From positions 1-61,645 of the forward strand of contig NZ_AKJY01000005.1 of assembly GCF_000282115.1 (NCBI RefSeq): a stretch of 61,645 nt of DNA, in the 5' to 3' direction. Shown in pieces: positions 7,690-16,285 of this stretch. A program made the position numbers and the translations under genes. The stretch is from Chryseobacterium populi (GTDB lineage: Bacteria > Bacteroidota > Bacteroidia > Flavobacteriales > Weeksellaceae). Below the pieces are notes generated by a model, which made no database searches, was not told the origin of the DNA, and saw only the letters and a list, made by a program, of their open reading frames with translations. How positions within the stretch are numbered: position 1 is the first letter of the stretch; every line of letters starts with the position of its first letter.

Positions 7690-8193
7690 ATGTCTTTATT
7701 GGAAAAAGAATTTCTGGAGAAGATTGAAAAGCACAAAGGAGTGGTTTTCAAAATCTCTAAGATGTATATGGATAATCAGGAAGACCAGAATGATCTCTAT
7801 CAGGAGATTGTTTACCAGGCCTGGAAGTCATACAAAGATTTCCAAAGGAAAAGTGATTTCTCAACCTGGCTTTACAGAACAGCGCTTAATACAGCCATTG
7901 TATTTCTACGAAGTGAAAAAAAACGCAATTTTATACAGCATCAGAACATCGAAAATTTTACGATCCATCAGGAGAATTATAATGATACCGATGATAAAAA
8001 TATGAAAATGATGTATGAAGCGATTCATCAGCTAAGTCCTATTGATAAAGCACTTATTTTTTTCTTTTTAGAAGATTTTCCGGGTAAAGAAATTGCCAGG
8101 CAGTTGGGAATTACGGAAGTAAATGCAAGAGTGAAGCTTAACAGAGCTAAAATAAAGCTGAAAGAAATAATTGAAAAGCAAAGGACCGCTTAA
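7690..8193 (+). CDS. ECF RNA polymerase sigma factor (paralogue 1)
   Basis: A 167-residue extracytoplasmic-function sigma factor. Region 2 spans about residues 10-80 (FKISKMYMDNQEDQNDLYQE, then FSTWLYRTALNTAI) and region 4 spans about residues 108-160 (LSPIDKALIFFFLEDFPGKE, then ARQLGITEVNARVKLNRAK). It is a close paralogue of the product of 11273-11773. The next gene, 17 bp downstream, encodes a multi-pass membrane protein and is a likely anti-sigma partner. The start at 7690 lies 17 bp after a promoter motif shared with two other genes here, so positive autoregulation is likely. The gene is preceded by the terminator of the aldehyde dehydrogenase gene. Confidence 0.92.
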   Translation: MSLLEKEFLEKIEKHKGVVFKISKMYMDNQEDQNDLYQEIVYQAWKSYKDFQRKSDFSTWLYRTALNTAIVFLRSEKKRNFIQHQNIENFTIHQENYNDTDDKNMKMMYEAIHQLSPIDKALIFFFLEDFPGKEIARQLGITEVNARVKLNRAKIKLKEIIEKQRTA

Positions 8194-8210
8194 ACCTAAA
8201 CAATAAGGAA

Positions 8211-9023
8211 ATGGAATTAGAAAATTTTAAAGAACTTTGGAATAAAGATAAACAGGATCTTCCGGAGATCTCTTTGGAAAAACAGAATGAAATTCATTCT
8301 CCCCTGGAGATGATAAGGATCAATATGAAAACTGAATTTTGGTTAATGATCGTTACATTACCCACACTTTTGTATGGTTTTCCTTTTGCCACCCATGATT
8401 CCAATATCAAAACAATATCGATATTTGAAGTGATCTTATCACTGGGCTTTATTATTTATTTTTATTCCAGGTTTATCAAATTGTACAGATTGCTTAAAAA
8501 AAGCAGTATCAATACCAATTATGACCTGTTTGCGATTAAAACCCAGCTTTTAATCTCCAAGGAAATTTATATTGCTTATTATATTTCCTATATTCCCCTT
8601 GCTTTTCTTTTATGCCTTATTCAGATAGGGTTTCATTTTGAAGAGCGTTATAATGTTGCCATTTTCGCAGTAAGTCTTATGATAAGTATTTTATTAATCT
8701 GCTTCATCATCAAATACTGGATCTATTATATGTATGGCAAATACATTGAAAATGTGGTGAGCCTGGTAGATGAGCTCAACGGAATTGAAGTAAAACCGAA
8801 AGTCGTAAGAAGAAAAACGTGGTTTGAAAAATCACAACAGTTTTTCATGAATAAATATGGCATTACCGGCAATATTATCAATACGGTATTATGGTTTGTA
8901 GGAGTGTATATATTCATCATATTTTTTCTGACATTAGTACTTCTGATCATTATTATTGTGGCTGCCAAGCTCGGTTATTTGGATTTAAATATCCTGCTTA
9001 ACACTTTGGACAGATTGAATTGA
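8211..9023 (+). CDS. Multi-pass membrane protein, putative anti-sigma partner 1
   Basis: A 270-residue integral membrane protein with five or six hydrophobic helices (around residues 43-60, 70-88, 118-140, 148-172 and 228-255) behind a cytoplasmic N-terminal stretch ENFKELWNKDKQDLPEISLE and SPLEMIRINMKTEFW. The N-terminal pattern (LK-x2-WN, then PEIS-x-E, then PLE-x-MR-x-NM) is repeated in the product of 11791-12384, which also follows an ECF sigma gene. In both loci the membrane protein directly follows the sigma gene, so the N-terminus is a candidate sigma-binding segment (inference). It does not resemble zinc-binding or FecR-type anti-sigma factors. Confidence 0.75.
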   Translation: MELENFKELWNKDKQDLPEISLEKQNEIHSPLEMIRINMKTEFWLMIVTLPTLLYGFPFATHDSNIKTISIFEVILSLGFIIYFYSRFIKLYRLLKKSSINTNYDLFAIKTQLLISKEIYIAYYISYIPLAFLLCLIQIGFHFEERYNVAIFAVSLMISILLICFIIKYWIYYMYGKYIENVVSLVDELNGIEVKPKVVRRKTWFEKSQQFFMNKYGITGNIINTVLWFVGVYIFIIFFLTLVLLIIIIVAAKLGYLDLNILLNTLDRLN

Positions 9024-9081
9024 TTCAGTGTGTGTTATCCTATAAATAAGAATTTTTTTATTAAAAATTTTCAACAATTAT

Positions 9082-9110
9082 GTAACATTTATATTTTTTT
9101 TCTACTAACT
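9082..9110 (+). promoter_or_regulatory. Putative ECF sigma promoter GTAACA-N17-CTAACT (site 2)
   Basis: GTAACA at 9082-9087 and CTAACT at 9105-9110 with a 17-bp spacer, ending 24 bp before the protease start at 9135. It matches sites 1 and 3 before the two flanking sigma genes and suggests that the protease is a direct target. Confidence 0.7.
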
Positions 9111-9134
9111 GGGAAATTTAATCAAGTAAATATT

Positions 9135-11144
9135 ATGAGAAAAACTACTACTTTCGTTAAAGCATTAGCTTTTACCCTTGCTATTGGTGTAGCTCCACTC
9201 TCTCTGGTGCAGGCACAAAACCAAAAAGACAGATCGGAAATTTCTGTTAAAGACTTACCCCGGATTTCCACATCCTCTTTAATGGGAACTTTTCAGGCTA
9301 ATTTTAGCGGTCAGAGTGTTTCTTCAGATTTTTTGATTAATCATTTAGGTGAATGGTTGGGAACAGGAAGTGATCACACTTTTAAATTTGTTAACGCATC
9401 TACAGATGAATTAGGAATCAAACATTCCATATATCAGCATTATTTTCAAGGGATTAAAGTGATGGATGATATCATTTCAATTCACGAAAAAAACAATCTG
9501 GTAACCTATGTAAATGGTGAGGTGATTAATAATATTGCTGTAACGGCAGGTCAGCAGGTTTCTCCCCAGGAACTGAAAAATATTATCTCTTCCGATACCC
9601 ATACTGCAGCTGATGATTTGATTTTTTCCGATATTGAAAATGTAATTGCAAAAGTTTATAATGGAAGAGGAATAAGCCTGCACAGCACATCAATGGTTTG
9701 GGCTTCCGCTATGAAACCTCTTTTCTCCAAGGTGTATTATATAGACAATTCATCGAAAGAAATCGTTAAATCACTTTCTCAGATCCACACCGTAGATACT
9801 CCTTCCGTAAGTGCTACATTTTACAAAGGGAATCAGTCGATCACAGTAGATTCATATAACGGTGCCTACAGGTTGCTGGATAATGCAAGAAAGATCCGTA
9901 CTATGGATGCAACAAGCATTGATGGCCAGATCGGGCTTGATGCCAATGGATATATTATCCTGAACGGAGCAACCGAATATACAAATGCCACTGCAAATTT
10001 CACGGCAGCAGCTACAAAAGCACCGGTAGAAGTACACTGGGCTATTAAATCTTCCTATGACTATTATTTAAACAAATTCAACAGGAATAGCTACGATGGG
10101 CAGGGCGCGGCAATCTCCAATTATTATAATATGGATTTTTCCAACCTGAATCCAAGCCTTCCTGCAGGATACGGATTTAACGCAACAGCTGTAGGCCTAT
10201 CCAACGGAATGCAGTTTATGGCATTTGGAAACGGTAATATACCTGCTCAACCTGGAGTAGCCAATACAATGGCATCTATTGATGTAGGCGGTCACGAATA
10301 TTCTCACATGATTATCTCCAGAAACGGAACCGGAGGACTTAATTATCAGGCGGAATCAGGTGCATTAAATGAATCTTTTGCCGATATATTCGGAACTGCT
10401 ATTGAATTTTACGGAGCACCTTCAATGGCAAACTGGACAATGGGAGAAGGGATTCTTAATACCTCCGTTAATTATATCCGAAATATGAGCAACCCGAATG
10501 CAGGGCTTCAGTCTCTTGGTAAACAACCGGATACCTATCAGGGAACCTTTTGGGTAAATACGGCTAATACCTCTGCGGATAATGATTACGGTGGTGTACA
10601 CGCTAATAGCGGAGTAGGGAACTATTGGTTCTATTTGCTTTCACAAGGAGGATCCGGAACAAATGATATCGGAAATGCTTATAATGTTACAGGAATTACC
10701 CTTGCAAAGGCTGAAAAAATTGCTTACAAAACATTAACGACTTATTTAACGCCTAACAGTACTTTTCTTGATGCTTATAACGCAACAAAACAGGCGGTTA
10801 CAGATTTGTACGGGGCTGCAGGAACAGAACAGCTTCAGAATATTAATGCCTGGTATGCAGTAGGTATCGGAAACGGTGTATTGGCAACTAATGAAGTTTC
10901 CAAGCTGGAAGGCCAGTTCAATGTTTATCCGAATCCTGCGAAAAACGGTGTATTCACCATAGATAACAATAAGAATAATGCTACATTTGAAATCTATGAT
11001 GTTTCAGGAAAACTTGTTAAGCAAACCGAAAAATTAAATAAAGGAGCAAATAAAATTAATATAAGCGGAACTCAGAAAGGAGTTTATGTATTAAAAATTA
11101 ATGCAGACGGCAATACTGTTTCCAAGAAAATAGTAGTTGAGTAA
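9135..11144 (+). CDS. Secreted M4 (thermolysin-like) metalloprotease with T9SS sorting domain
   Basis: A 669-residue preproenzyme. A signal peptide (MRKTTTFVKALAFTLAIGVA) precedes an FTP/PepSY-type inhibitory propeptide (to about residue 290). The catalytic domain contains zinc ligands His387 and His391 in HEYSH and Glu413 in ESGALNESFAD, with Glu388 as catalytic base. The last 75 residues (FNVYPNPAKNGVF to YVLKINADG) form a type A type IX secretion sorting domain, so the enzyme is probably carried across the outer membrane. An upstream in-frame start at 9030 would place the promoter motif inside the gene, so ATG 9135 is preferred. It lies between two paralogous sigma/membrane-protein pairs and probably acts in extracellular protein degradation. 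Confidence 0.95.
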   Translation: MRKTTTFVKALAFTLAIGVAPLSLVQAQNQKDRSEISVKDLPRISTSSLMGTFQANFSGQSVSSDFLINHLGEWLGTGSDHTFKFVNASTDELGIKHSIYQHYFQGIKVMDDIISIHEKNNLVTYVNGEVINNIAVTAGQQVSPQELKNIISSDTHTAADDLIFSDIENVIAKVYNGRGISLHSTSMVWASAMKPLFSKVYYIDNSSKEIVKSLSQIHTVDTPSVSATFYKGNQSITVDSYNGAYRLLDNARKIRTMDATSIDGQIGLDANGYIILNGATEYTNATANFTAAATKAPVEVHWAIKSSYDYYLNKFNRNSYDGQGAAISNYYNMDFSNLNPSLPAGYGFNATAVGLSNGMQFMAFGNGNIPAQPGVANTMASIDVGGHEYSHMIISRNGTGGLNYQAESGALNESFADIFGTAIEFYGAPSMANWTMGEGILNTSVNYIRNMSNPNAGLQSLGKQPDTYQGTFWVNTANTSADNDYGGVHANSGVGNYWFYLLSQGGSGTNDIGNAYNVTGITLAKAEKIAYKTLTTYLTPNSTFLDAYNATKQAVTDLYGAAGTEQLQNINAWYAVGIGNGVLATNEVSKLEGQFNVYPNPAKNGVFTIDNNKNNATFEIYDVSGKLVKQTEKLNKGANKINISGTQKGVYVLKINADGNTVSKKIVVE

Positions 11145-11171
11145 AATTAAAAATAAAAAAACACACAATGG

Positions 11172-11208
11172 AAACCCGACAGAAATTTTTCTGTCGGGTT
11201 TTTTTATT
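11172..11208 (+). terminator. Rho-independent terminator of the protease gene
   Basis: AAACCCGACAGAAA pairs with TTTCTGTCGGGTTT (11172-11201), followed by a T-run. It separates the protease from the second sigma operon. Confidence 0.9.
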
Positions 11209-11226
11209 ATTTTTTAATAAAAGTTT

Positions 11227-11255
11227 GTAACATATTTTCCAAACACAAACTAACT
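11227..11255 (+). promoter_or_regulatory. Putative ECF sigma promoter GTAACA-N17-CTAACT (site 3)
   Basis: GTAACA at 11227-11232 and CTAACT at 11250-11255 with a 17-bp spacer. The distance to the start codon (17 bp) is identical to that of site 1. Confidence 0.7.
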
Positions 11256-11272
11256 CTATAGAGTAAGAAACC

Positions 11273-11773
11273 ATGACCTCATTAGAACAAGAATTTTTAG
11301 ATAAAATTGAAAAACATAAAGGAATCATTTTCAAGATTTCTAAAATGTACATGGATGAAAAAGATGACCGTGATGATCTTTTTCAGGAAATCACCTATCA
11401 GATCTGGAAAGCATATCCCGGTTTCAAAGGCCAGAGCGAATTCTCTACCTGGCTGTACAGAATCGCCTTGAACACGGCTATCATTTTCTTGAAATCTGAA
11501 AAAAGAAGAAGCTTTATTGCCAACGAAGATCTATCTCATTACAAAATTGAACAGGATGAATATGATCATGGGAAAGAAGAAAAGCTATCAAAAATGTATC
11601 ATGCCATCCATCAGCTCAATCCAATAGACAAAGCCTTTATTTTCTATTATCTGGAAAATTTCTCCGGAAAGGAAATTGCTGATCAGATGGGAATTTCGGA
11701 GGGAAATGTAAGGGTAAAAATGAACCGCGCCAAAAATAAATTAAAAGATATCTTAAATTTAAATACATACTAA
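11273..11773 (+). CDS. ECF RNA polymerase sigma factor (paralogue 2)
   Basis: A 166-residue ECF sigma factor with region 2 (FKISKMYMDEKDDRDDLFQE, FSTWLYRIALNTAII) and region 4 (LNPIDKAFIFYYLENFSGKE, DQMGISEGNVRVKMNRAKNK). It is clearly homologous along its whole length to the product of 7690-8193. A membrane-protein gene follows after 17 bp, the same arrangement as the first pair. The start is fixed by the promoter motif and by alignment to the paralogue. The two factors may recognise the same promoter, because their own upstream motifs are identical in both hexamers and spacing (inference). Confidence 0.92.
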   Translation: MTSLEQEFLDKIEKHKGIIFKISKMYMDEKDDRDDLFQEITYQIWKAYPGFKGQSEFSTWLYRIALNTAIIFLKSEKRRSFIANEDLSHYKIEQDEYDHGKEEKLSKMYHAIHQLNPIDKAFIFYYLENFSGKEIADQMGISEGNVRVKMNRAKNKLKDILNLNTY

Positions 11774-11790
11774 TTTTTAAATCGATACCA

Positions 11791-12384
11791 ATGAATATAG
11801 ATGAACTAAAAAATGCCTGGAATGATGATGTTTTTGAAGAAACACCGGAAATCAGCATTGAACAAAATAAAAAGATCAGTCTTCCCCTGGAAAAAATGCG
11901 TAAAAATATGCGCATGGAATTCTGGTCAACCGTAGGAATATTTATTTTCGGATTTGCCATAGTCTGGATGTGCGGAGCTCCCTTTAAATTTAAATTTTAT
12001 CTCACCATATTGCTGGCTTCCATGGGATTGGTAACTTTTTTCTTTTTCAGCAAATTTTTCAAGCTTTATAAAGAGATCAGTAATCCGGTGATGAAAACTT
12101 TTGATACTTTACAGGATCTGTTGCTCCAGCTCAATCTGAATAAACAATATTATCTTTCATTTTATCTTGCCTTTATTCCGTTTCTGGTTTGTGAACTGAT
12201 TATTGTCATGGAGTTTATTCCACGTCCGGTACCGATAAGTGATTTTACGATAGCTACTACTATTCTTTCCTCTGTTGTTGGTGGGTTGTTTCTTCTTTAC
12301 CTTGTCGGGAAATGGTGGTTTAAAAGTTTCTATGGGAAATACATCACTCAGATTGAAAATCTTTTAAAAGAATTAAAAAAATAA
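11791..12384 (+). CDS. Multi-pass membrane protein, putative anti-sigma partner 2
   Basis: A 197-residue membrane protein with four helices (about residues 45-62, 66-86, 115-138 and 148-172). The cytoplasmic N-terminus DELKNAWNDDVFEETPEISIE and LPLEKMRKNMRMEFW matches the N-terminus of the protein at 8211-9023, although this copy is about 70 residues shorter and lacks the C-terminal helices. Its position right after an ECF sigma gene suggests a sigma-sequestering role (inference; it belongs to no anti-sigma family that I recognise). A GC-rich terminator follows at once. Confidence 0.75.
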   Translation: MNIDELKNAWNDDVFEETPEISIEQNKKISLPLEKMRKNMRMEFWSTVGIFIFGFAIVWMCGAPFKFKFYLTILLASMGLVTFFFFSKFFKLYKEISNPVMKTFDTLQDLLLQLNLNKQYYLSFYLAFIPFLVCELIIVMEFIPRPVPISDFTIATTILSSVVGGLFLLYLVGKWWFKSFYGKYITQIENLLKELKK

Positions 12385-12385
12385 G

Positions 12386-12420
12386 GTTTCGGCGGGCAGA
12401 ATGCCCGCCGAAACTTTTTT
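12386..12420. terminator. Rho-independent terminator
   Basis: GTTTCGGCGGGC (12386-12397) pairs with GCCCGCCGAAAC (12403-12414), followed by TTTTTT. It lies between convergent genes. Confidence 0.9.
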
Positions 12421-12447
12421 CATAGCAAGAATAGATGGAGTTTCCTT

Positions 12448-13010
12448 TTATTGAATGTAATAAGCCGGAAATTCCCTGATAATAGAGTATAGGTCTCTTG
12501 GTTCAAAATATTTTGAACTTACACTGGTTACATTTACAAATCCTTTGTCCTTAAAAAGTTTTTTTGTTCTTGTAACATGAAAATATTGAGAAACAACAAT
12601 TACACTATTGAAATCCAGTTCCTTTTTTAACGCTAAAGTATTATCAATGGTTGCTCTTGTATTATCTCCATAATTATCGACAAGAATAAGAGAGTCCGGA
12701 ATTCCTTTTGAAACCAGAAATTCTTTCATTTTTTCCCCTTCGTAATACCCTTCTTTTCCCAAGCCTCCACTTACCAGAATATTTTGATTCTACGGTTTTT
12801 ATAAAGATCAATACCGGTTTCCAGCCGTTTTTGCAGCCTTTCAGACAATGTTCCGTTCTCATTTACTTTACTTCCTAAAATAACAGCCAGATCTGCTTTT
12901 TGTCCGGAATCAGCTACACCGTCAATAATGATATACAAAGAATGTATCCCCAACCAAATAATAAAAAGGGATAGAATGATTTTGAATATTTTAAAAAGTT
13001 TTTTGACCAT
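12448..13010 (-). pseudogene. SanA/YdcF-like (DUF218) membrane protein, frameshifted
   Basis: Two adjacent reading frames together make one DUF218/SanA-type protein of about 187 residues. The N-terminal part has a membrane anchor (IFKIILSLFIIWLGIHSLYIII) and the DUF218 strand DLAVILGSKV. The C-terminal part has GKEGYYEGEKM, NTRATIDN, VIVVSQYFHVTRT and a closing helix. The frame shifts near 12776-12786, where LYKNRRIKI should run into LVSGGLGKEG; one missing base or two extra bases would explain it. The family is linked to envelope barrier function. ATG at 13010 is preferred to TTG at 13016. It probably shares an operon with the S41 peptidase 14 bp upstream. A sequencing error is possible. Confidence 0.75.
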
Positions 13011-13024
13011 ATACAATAATACAA

Positions 13025-14536
13025 TTATTCCGGAGTATTCTTTTTCTCTTTTTCAATCTGATTTTTTACCCAGTTCAGCTGCACATCATTTTTATGGATG
13101 ATGTCTTTAAGGGTTTCACGGATTTCAATATCCGGAATAACACCTCTCCGGGAATGAGAAAGGGTAATATTAGGATTCACCAGAAGTATTCCGATGGGAA
13201 GGGTGATTTTAGAATTGGGAAGGGTTTGATAGGAATAGAAGCCTGCAACCGTACCATCATTGGCCCCGCCACTTTCTTCTCCTACCAGGACAGCCCGGCG
13301 GTCAAACTTAAGTTTAGAGCTGAAAATAGAAGAAGCTGAAAAGCTTCCGCCATTAATGAGAACATACACTTTTCCATGGAAAGCATCTTTGCTGGGCTTG
13401 GTGATATGGTCCGCTTTTATTTTATAATATGATTTACCGTCCTTTCCTTTATAAGTATTAAGGGTTTTAAGAAAGAAAAAAGTAGGATAGGTTATACCCT
13501 TCAAAGCATATTCCCAGGTGCTGCTTTTCCTGAAATAATTGGTCTTTAAAGGAGAAAACTCAGATTTAATCCTTGAAGGTTTTATAAGTGTAAACGGTTC
13601 GGAAACCAGGTAGGAATACAGATTATTGATTTCCTGTAACGAGCCGCCATAATTATTTCTGATGTCAATGATAAGATAAGATGATTTTGCTTCCTTTATC
13701 CTTTCAAAAGCCTCTTTATAAAACTTATCGGAATCATAGTGTGAAAACCTTTTTATGCCCATATAAGCAACAGAATTATCCGGAGTTAAAAACTTAAGGT
13801 CTCTGTTAGTGATACAATTCGCAGAAGCAGTCTTTTTATGGGTTTCATTACCCTGTAACAGGTCTTTCTCATTGGTTTTTCCTCTTTCAATAGTATAAAT
13901 CTTTTTTTTATGTTTATATGAAATTTCAAGCTGCGCATGATCTGAAAATCCATTTTCCAGAGTATAAAAAAAGAAAAATGTATCCCTTAAATAGTATGAT
14001 AGAAAAGTAGAATTAAAACCATCGCTGCTGATCATTTTTTTGTACCTCTCAATATATTGCGATACAGGAACATTATTAATTTTCAGGATCTCGGAACCGG
14101 GCTGTACAGGATAGACGGGATCTTTATTCTCTGTGATATACAGGTGATTGCCATGGATATAATAACCAAAATAACCGAATAAACGGCCTTTGTAACCAGG
14201 GAATTTGTTTTTATCCCTAGCCGGTCTGTTAACAGGAGGCTGAAGAGAAAGGTGTCCTTCATGGATGCCGGCAATGACAGGCTGTAATTTGAAATAAAAC
14301 TGAACCGGATTCAGCGGCTTATTAATGGTCTGTTTCAGGCTGTCCATTTTATAATCCAGATCCCTTTTTGAAATATACTGGTACAGCTGAGGATGGATTT
14401 GCTTAAGCTTTGTATAGGCGTAGTCAACATCATTTTTAAGCTTATCCGGAGATATACAGACGTCCTGTTGCTGTTGAATGACAGCAGAAGAGCAGGAGGT
14501 AAGGATGATCAGTCCAAATAATAATATAATTTTCAA
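13025..14536 (-). CDS. S41 family peptidase lipoprotein
   Basis: A 503-residue serine protease of the tail-specific/C-terminal-processing family. It has a lipoprotein signal (ILTSCSS, Cys near residue 15), an N-terminal helical segment, and the S41 catalytic core from about residue 290: YLIIDIRNNYGGS, then GGSFSASSIFSSKL with the nucleophile serine near residue 400, then VGEESGGANDG. The end RRGVIPDIEI is also typical of S41 enzymes. It is expected to sit in the envelope, lipid-anchored. A TAAATTTG -7 box (14572-14565) lies 28 bp before the start. A frameshifted SanA-like gene follows in the same orientation. Confidence 0.88.
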   Translation of the reverse strand: MKIILLFGLIILTSCSSAVIQQQQDVCISPDKLKNDVDYAYTKLKQIHPQLYQYISKRDLDYKMDSLKQTINKPLNPVQFYFKLQPVIAGIHEGHLSLQPPVNRPARDKNKFPGYKGRLFGYFGYYIHGNHLYITENKDPVYPVQPGSEILKINNVPVSQYIERYKKMISSDGFNSTFLSYYLRDTFFFFYTLENGFSDHAQLEISYKHKKKIYTIERGKTNEKDLLQGNETHKKTASANCITNRDLKFLTPDNSVAYMGIKRFSHYDSDKFYKEAFERIKEAKSSYLIIDIRNNYGGSLQEINNLYSYLVSEPFTLIKPSRIKSEFSPLKTNYFRKSSTWEYALKGITYPTFFFLKTLNTYKGKDGKSYYKIKADHITKPSKDAFHGKVYVLINGGSFSASSIFSSKLKFDRRAVLVGEESGGANDGTVAGFYSYQTLPNSKITLPIGILLVNPNITLSHSRRGVIPDIEIRETLKDIIHKNDVQLNWVKNQIEKEKKNTPE

Positions 14537-14702
14537 TGGTGTTTTTGTGCTTTTTTTGAAAGGGCAAATTTAATGGTTTAAATTAAATCAGGATAATGGG
14601 AACATATAATTTTTATTAATGATGGATTTTAGGTAAAAGAGATTAAGTTTCTTTCTTTTATAGATCAAAAGTTAATACATTTGAAAGTTTATTTTTATTA
14701 GC

Positions 14703-15800
14703 ATGACTTACATAATTATAATTACCATCATCTTAATCATACTGGTTTATTATATGATCATTGGTATGGAGACCTTTGGAACAGAACCCAAAGGAAAAAG
14801 GCTGGAAAGAATGAAGCAGTCGCGGCTTTATAAAAATGAGCAGTTTCATAACCTTAGCCATACACCCTCACTTGCGGAGGGGTATAGCATGACTAAAGTG
14901 CTGTATGATTTTTTTATTGCTAAAAAAGATCCGCTTTTAAAGCCTTTAAAAAATATTCCTGCTATTCATACCGATCTGAAGACGCTCCCCAGAGAAGAAG
15001 ATGTTTTTATATGGATGGGGCATTCATCCTATTATATTCAGACCGATGGAGTTTCCTTTTTAATTGATCCGGTTTTAAGCTCCTATGGTTCGCCGTTTAA
15101 GTTTTTTAATAAAGCTTTTACGGGCTCAGATATATTTAAACCTGAGGATATTCCGGCTATCGATTATCTTATCATCACTCATGATCATTTCGATCACCTG
15201 GATTATCCTACGGTAAAAGCGATCAGAGAAAGAGTAGGGAAAGTAATTCTGCCCCTGGGAGTAGGAGCACATTTTGAAAAATGGAACTATCGGGAAAACC
15301 AGCTGATTGAAGACGAATGGGGTGGAACCTCAGATTTAAAAAATAATATTAAAATTACCTTTACTCCGGCAAGGCATTTTTCGGGAAGAAAAATGAAAAG
15401 AAACAATACCCTCTGGACTTCTTATGTACTGGAAACCCCAACCAAAAAAATATTCCTGGGTGGTGACAGCGGCTACGACAGCCATTTTAAAATGATTGGT
15501 GAAAAATATGGGCCGTTTGATTATGCCATTATAGAAAACGGGCAGTACAATGCAGCTTGGAAATATATACACGCCCTTCCGGAAGAAGTAATACAGGCTA
15601 GTATTGATGTTAATGCCAGAAATATTATTCCCGTGCATTCTTCAAAATTTGCCCTGGCCCTTCACGCCTGGAATGAGCCTCTGAAAAAGGTAACAAGCCT
15701 CGGGAAAGAGAAAAATCTGAATATACTCACTCCAATGATTGGTGAAAAAGTTGATCTGAATACTTCCGAGAACAGGTTCAGAGCCTGGTGGGAAGACTAA
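14703..15800 (+). CDS. MBL-fold hydrolase, NAPE-PLD/UlaG-like, membrane-anchored
   Basis: A 365-residue protein starting with a transmembrane helix (YIIIITIILIILVYYMIIG). The metallo-beta-lactamase fold follows: VFIWMGHSSYYIQTDGVSF, LIDPVLS, the metal-binding THDHFDHLD, FTPARHFSGR, LGGDSGYDSHF and IIPVHSSKFAL. This order is that of the NAPE-phospholipase D / YtnP-like branch, which suggests a phosphodiester or lactone substrate, but the true substrate is unknown. A TACATTTG box at 14676-14683 is a plausible -7 element. Its stop codon directly abuts the stop of the convergent GNAT gene. Confidence 0.85.
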   Translation: MTYIIIITIILIILVYYMIIGMETFGTEPKGKRLERMKQSRLYKNEQFHNLSHTPSLAEGYSMTKVLYDFFIAKKDPLLKPLKNIPAIHTDLKTLPREEDVFIWMGHSSYYIQTDGVSFLIDPVLSSYGSPFKFFNKAFTGSDIFKPEDIPAIDYLIITHDHFDHLDYPTVKAIRERVGKVILPLGVGAHFEKWNYRENQLIEDEWGGTSDLKNNIKITFTPARHFSGRKMKRNNTLWTSYVLETPTKKIFLGGDSGYDSHFKMIGEKYGPFDYAIIENGQYNAAWKYIHALPEEVIQASIDVNARNIIPVHSSKFALALHAWNEPLKKVTSLGKEKNLNILTPMIGEKVDLNTSENRFRAWWED

Positions 15801-16088
15801 TCAGGCGTGCCAGATATCTTTATATCGTTTCGGATGGTTTTCAAACTGTTGTCTTACGAAATCGCATTCAGGATCTACCAGCAGGTCTTTTTCTTCGGCA
15901 TAGCGTACCAGCTCATCCAGAAGCATTTTGGCGTATCCTTTACCTTCAAGCTCTTCGTTAAGTTTGGTATAATAAACAATCAGCAGCCTCCCGTCAATCT
16001 CAATAGACATATAGCCTGCTTTTTTTTCATCAATTAATATCTGCAATTCATCTTGATATGGAGATATTTCAAATTTTATATTTTCCAT
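15801..16088 (-). CDS. Small GNAT-like N-acetyltransferase
   Basis: A 95-residue minimal Gcn5-related acetyltransferase of the YjdJ/GNAT type. Visible are the beta-strand pair AGYMSIEIDGRLLIVYYTKL, the acetyl-CoA loop LEGKGYAKMLLDELVRYAEEKDL (a short version of the R/Q-x-x-G-x-G/A signature), and the closing CDFVRQQFENHPKRYKDIW. These small enzymes act in the cytoplasm; the substrate is unknown. It is transcribed alone; upstream lie an 8-bp tandem repeat and a run of short direct repeats. Confidence 0.85.
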   Translation of the reverse strand: MENIKFEISPYQDELQILIDEKKAGYMSIEIDGRLLIVYYTKLNEELEGKGYAKMLLDELVRYAEEKDLLVDPECDFVRQQFENHPKRYKDIWHA

Positions 16089-16203
16089 AATTTTTGAGAT
16101 TGGATTGAATTTAAAATAGTTATAAAAGCTTTTCTCTCTTAAAATTACAAATTAAATTGATATGAAGGATGGGTTTTCAGGAATATTAACGTAATTTATA
16201 ATA

Positions 16204-16243
16204 AGATTAAAAGATTAAAAGATTAAAAGATTAAAAGATTAAA
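16204..16243. repeat. Octanucleotide tandem repeat (AGATTAAA)5
   Basis: Five perfect copies of an 8-bp unit, followed at 16268-16300 by looser repeats built on ACTCATC. They lie in the 197-bp gap between the starts and ends of two minus-strand genes, so copy number would not affect a reading frame. It is a likely strain-variable locus. Confidence 0.85.
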
Positions 16244-16285
16244 AGAGAATTCCCTAAACACCAAGTACCACTCATCATTCATCAC

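Noticed and set aside
7622..8005. 127-codon plus-strand frame overlapping the first sigma gene
   Set aside because: It is out of frame with the clear sigma-factor homology and spans the promoter motif.
9030..9134. Earlier start for the M4 protease
   Set aside because: It would include the GTAACA/CTAACT promoter in the gene and spoil a good signal peptide that starts at 9135.
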